From Janthinobacterium rivuli (GTDB lineage Bacteria; Pseudomonadota; Gammaproteobacteria; Burkholderiales; Burkholderiaceae_D): DNA of 64,000 bases. The stretch covers positions 806,001-870,000 of the forward strand of contig NZ_CP121464.1 in assembly GCF_029690045.1 (NCBI RefSeq), in the 5' to 3' direction. Both the position numbers and the translations under genes were made by a program. The notes beneath the pieces were generated by a model. The model did no database searches. It worked only from the letters and a program-made list of their open reading frames with translations, and was not told where the DNA came from. Shown in pieces: positions 63,300 through 64,000 of the stretch (positions are counted from its first letter, which is position 1; each line of letters begins with the position of its first letter).

Positions 63300-63830
63300 A
63301 TGTTGCGAGTTATTTTCCCCCGCCTTATCGTTGCCGCCAGCGTGGCTATTGCCGCCACGGCGTTCCTGCCGCGTGGCGCCGACGCCGCCGTGTATCTGAA
63401 TGGCAGCGCCAACACCACCTTCGACGTTACCCTGAAAATCATCGCCAATTGCACCATCGCGGCGGCCAATCTCGACTTTGGCCAAAGTCAGGGTGTACTG
63501 GCTACTGCCGTTAACGTCAATACGACCGTGAACGTCACCTGCACCAATACCACGCTGTATAACGTGGGCCTGACGGCTGGCTCGGGCACCGGATCATCGG
63601 GCACCACGCGCTACCTGAGCGGCACTGGCGGCAACCTGGGCACGGTGCAGTTCAATCTGTACCAGACGGCCGGCAGCACCTTGTGGGGTGATACCCAGGG
63701 CACGAATACCGTCGGCGGCACCGGCAACGGCTCATCGCAGCCAATCACCGTGTACGGCAATATTCCGCCGCAGGCGACACCGGCGCCCGATACCTACAAG
63801 TCGACCATCACGGCCACCGTTTACTTTTAA
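63300..63830 (+). CDS. Spore coat protein U domain (SCPU) fimbrial subunit
   Basis: 176-aa secreted protein of the SCPU family, the major subunit type of archaic chaperone-usher pili. The signal peptide runs to about residue 29 (ending RGADA). The mature sequence (NTTFDVTLKIIANCTIAAANLDFGQ, VNVTCTNTTLYNVGLTAGSG, and the C-terminal STITATVYF) includes the Cys pair (NCTI ... VTCTN) and the terminal donor-strand-type beta strand. GGAGG lies before ATG 63300. The chaperone gene follows immediately. Confidence 0.9.
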   Translation: MLRVIFPRLIVAASVAIAATAFLPRGADAAVYLNGSANTTFDVTLKIIANCTIAAANLDFGQSQGVLATAVNVNTTVNVTCTNTTLYNVGLTAGSGTGSSGTTRYLSGTGGNLGTVQFNLYQTAGSTLWGDTQGTNTVGGTGNGSSQPITVYGNIPPQATPAPDTYKSTITATVYF

Positions 63831-63842
63831 GCCGGGCGCTGC

Positions 63843-64000
63843 GTGAAGGCCGGTGCTGCTTCCCTGATGCAAGGCGTGCTGGCGCTGCTGGCTTGCTGCG
63901 CCACGGGCGCGCACGGCGCCAGCCTGCAGATTTCGCCGGTGACGCTCAACTTGCGCGCGGCGCAGAATGCGGCCGGCATCAGCCTGCAAAACCTCGGCGA
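63843..64000 (+). CDS. Periplasmic pilus chaperone, 3' end outside window
   Basis: Only the first 53 or so codons are present. GTG at 63843 or ATG at 63867 can start it, and a signal peptide precedes GASLQISPVTLNLRAAQNAAG, the typical first strand of PapD-like fimbrial chaperones. It starts 12 bp after the SCPU subunit gene, consistent with a sigma/archaic chaperone-usher operon that continues outside the window. Confidence 0.8.
   Translation, partial: MKAGAASLMQGVLALLACCATGAHGASLQISPVTLNLRAAQNAAGISLQNLG

Noticed and set aside
1..64000. CRISPR arrays, tRNA or rRNA genes, insertion sequences, prophage
   Set aside because: I saw no regularly spaced repeats, cloverleaf-like tRNA sequences, transposase or phage structural genes on reading through the gaps between genes.

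Overview
The window is one contiguous, GC-rich, gene-dense bacterial chromosome segment. Gene content and order point to a betaproteobacterium of the Burkholderiales, most likely Oxalobacteraceae (Janthinobacterium/Massilia-like). The main pointers are kdsD-kdsC-lptCAB-rpoN-hpf, ptsN-hprK-rapZ, ubiE-Tim44-ubiJ-ubiB, and fmdB-DUF502-aspS-nudB followed by an EEP nuclease and clsB. The genus is an inference from gene order. I see no rRNA, tRNA, CRISPR array, prophage or insertion sequence.

Layout. 1-6.6 kb: the 3' part of a TonB-dependent siderophore receptor, a lipoprotein/MipA pair, periplasmic asparaginase, a MOSC protein and a GAF-GGDEF diguanylate cyclase. 6.6-14.2 kb: a CPA2 antiporter divergent from the Kdo/LPS-transport operon, which runs into rpoN and hpf. 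14.3-21.4 kb: a crotonase-fold hydrolase, then ptsN-hprK-rapZ on the opposite strand from rpoN-hpf, queF, ilvA and a DedA-like protein. 21.6-33.0 kb: a very large FAD/Fe-S dehydrogenase with HIT and DUF971 proteins, an ECF42-type sigma factor with its DGPF partner, and the ubiquinone genes. 33.1-39.6 kb: fmdB, DUF502, aspS, nudB, two tandem small membrane proteins, an EEP hydrolase, clsB and hslR. 39.9-47.4 kb: a TetR-regulated fatty-acid beta-oxidation cluster. 47.4-50.6 kb: a NemR-like electrophile-response locus. 50.7-58.4 kb: accessory genes, comprising TetR/DHFR-like, two paralogous phosphoesterases around a metallo-beta-lactamase-fold protein and a small leader-controlled gene, LysR/pirin/isochorismatase, and a solute-binding protein. 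58.6-64 kb: pnuC, a second TonB receptor, a response regulator, and the start of a spore-coat-U type chaperone-usher pilus cluster.

How the genes work together. Housekeeping blocks are compact operons with 1-4 bp start/stop overlaps. In the beta-oxidation block, acyl-CoA dehydrogenase, a fused hydroxyacyl-CoA dehydrogenase/hydratase, thioesterase, thiolase and an isomerase-like crotonase together make a complete spiral.

The two most unusual stretches are as follows. (1) 47.47-50.6 kb: a NemR-like repressor, a YqhD-like aldehyde reductase and a DJ-1/PfpI protein share a TAGAC-N5-GTCTA operator. The nemR operator and first 17 or so codons are also duplicated upstream and now lead, through an ATGA overlap, into an unknown 129-aa gene. 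(2) 53.73-54.17 kb: a promoter, a 12-codon leader ORF ending Tyr-Tyr-stop, mutually exclusive hairpins and an intrinsic terminator precede a 57-aa basic protein. This has the architecture of an attenuator that I cannot match to a known class.
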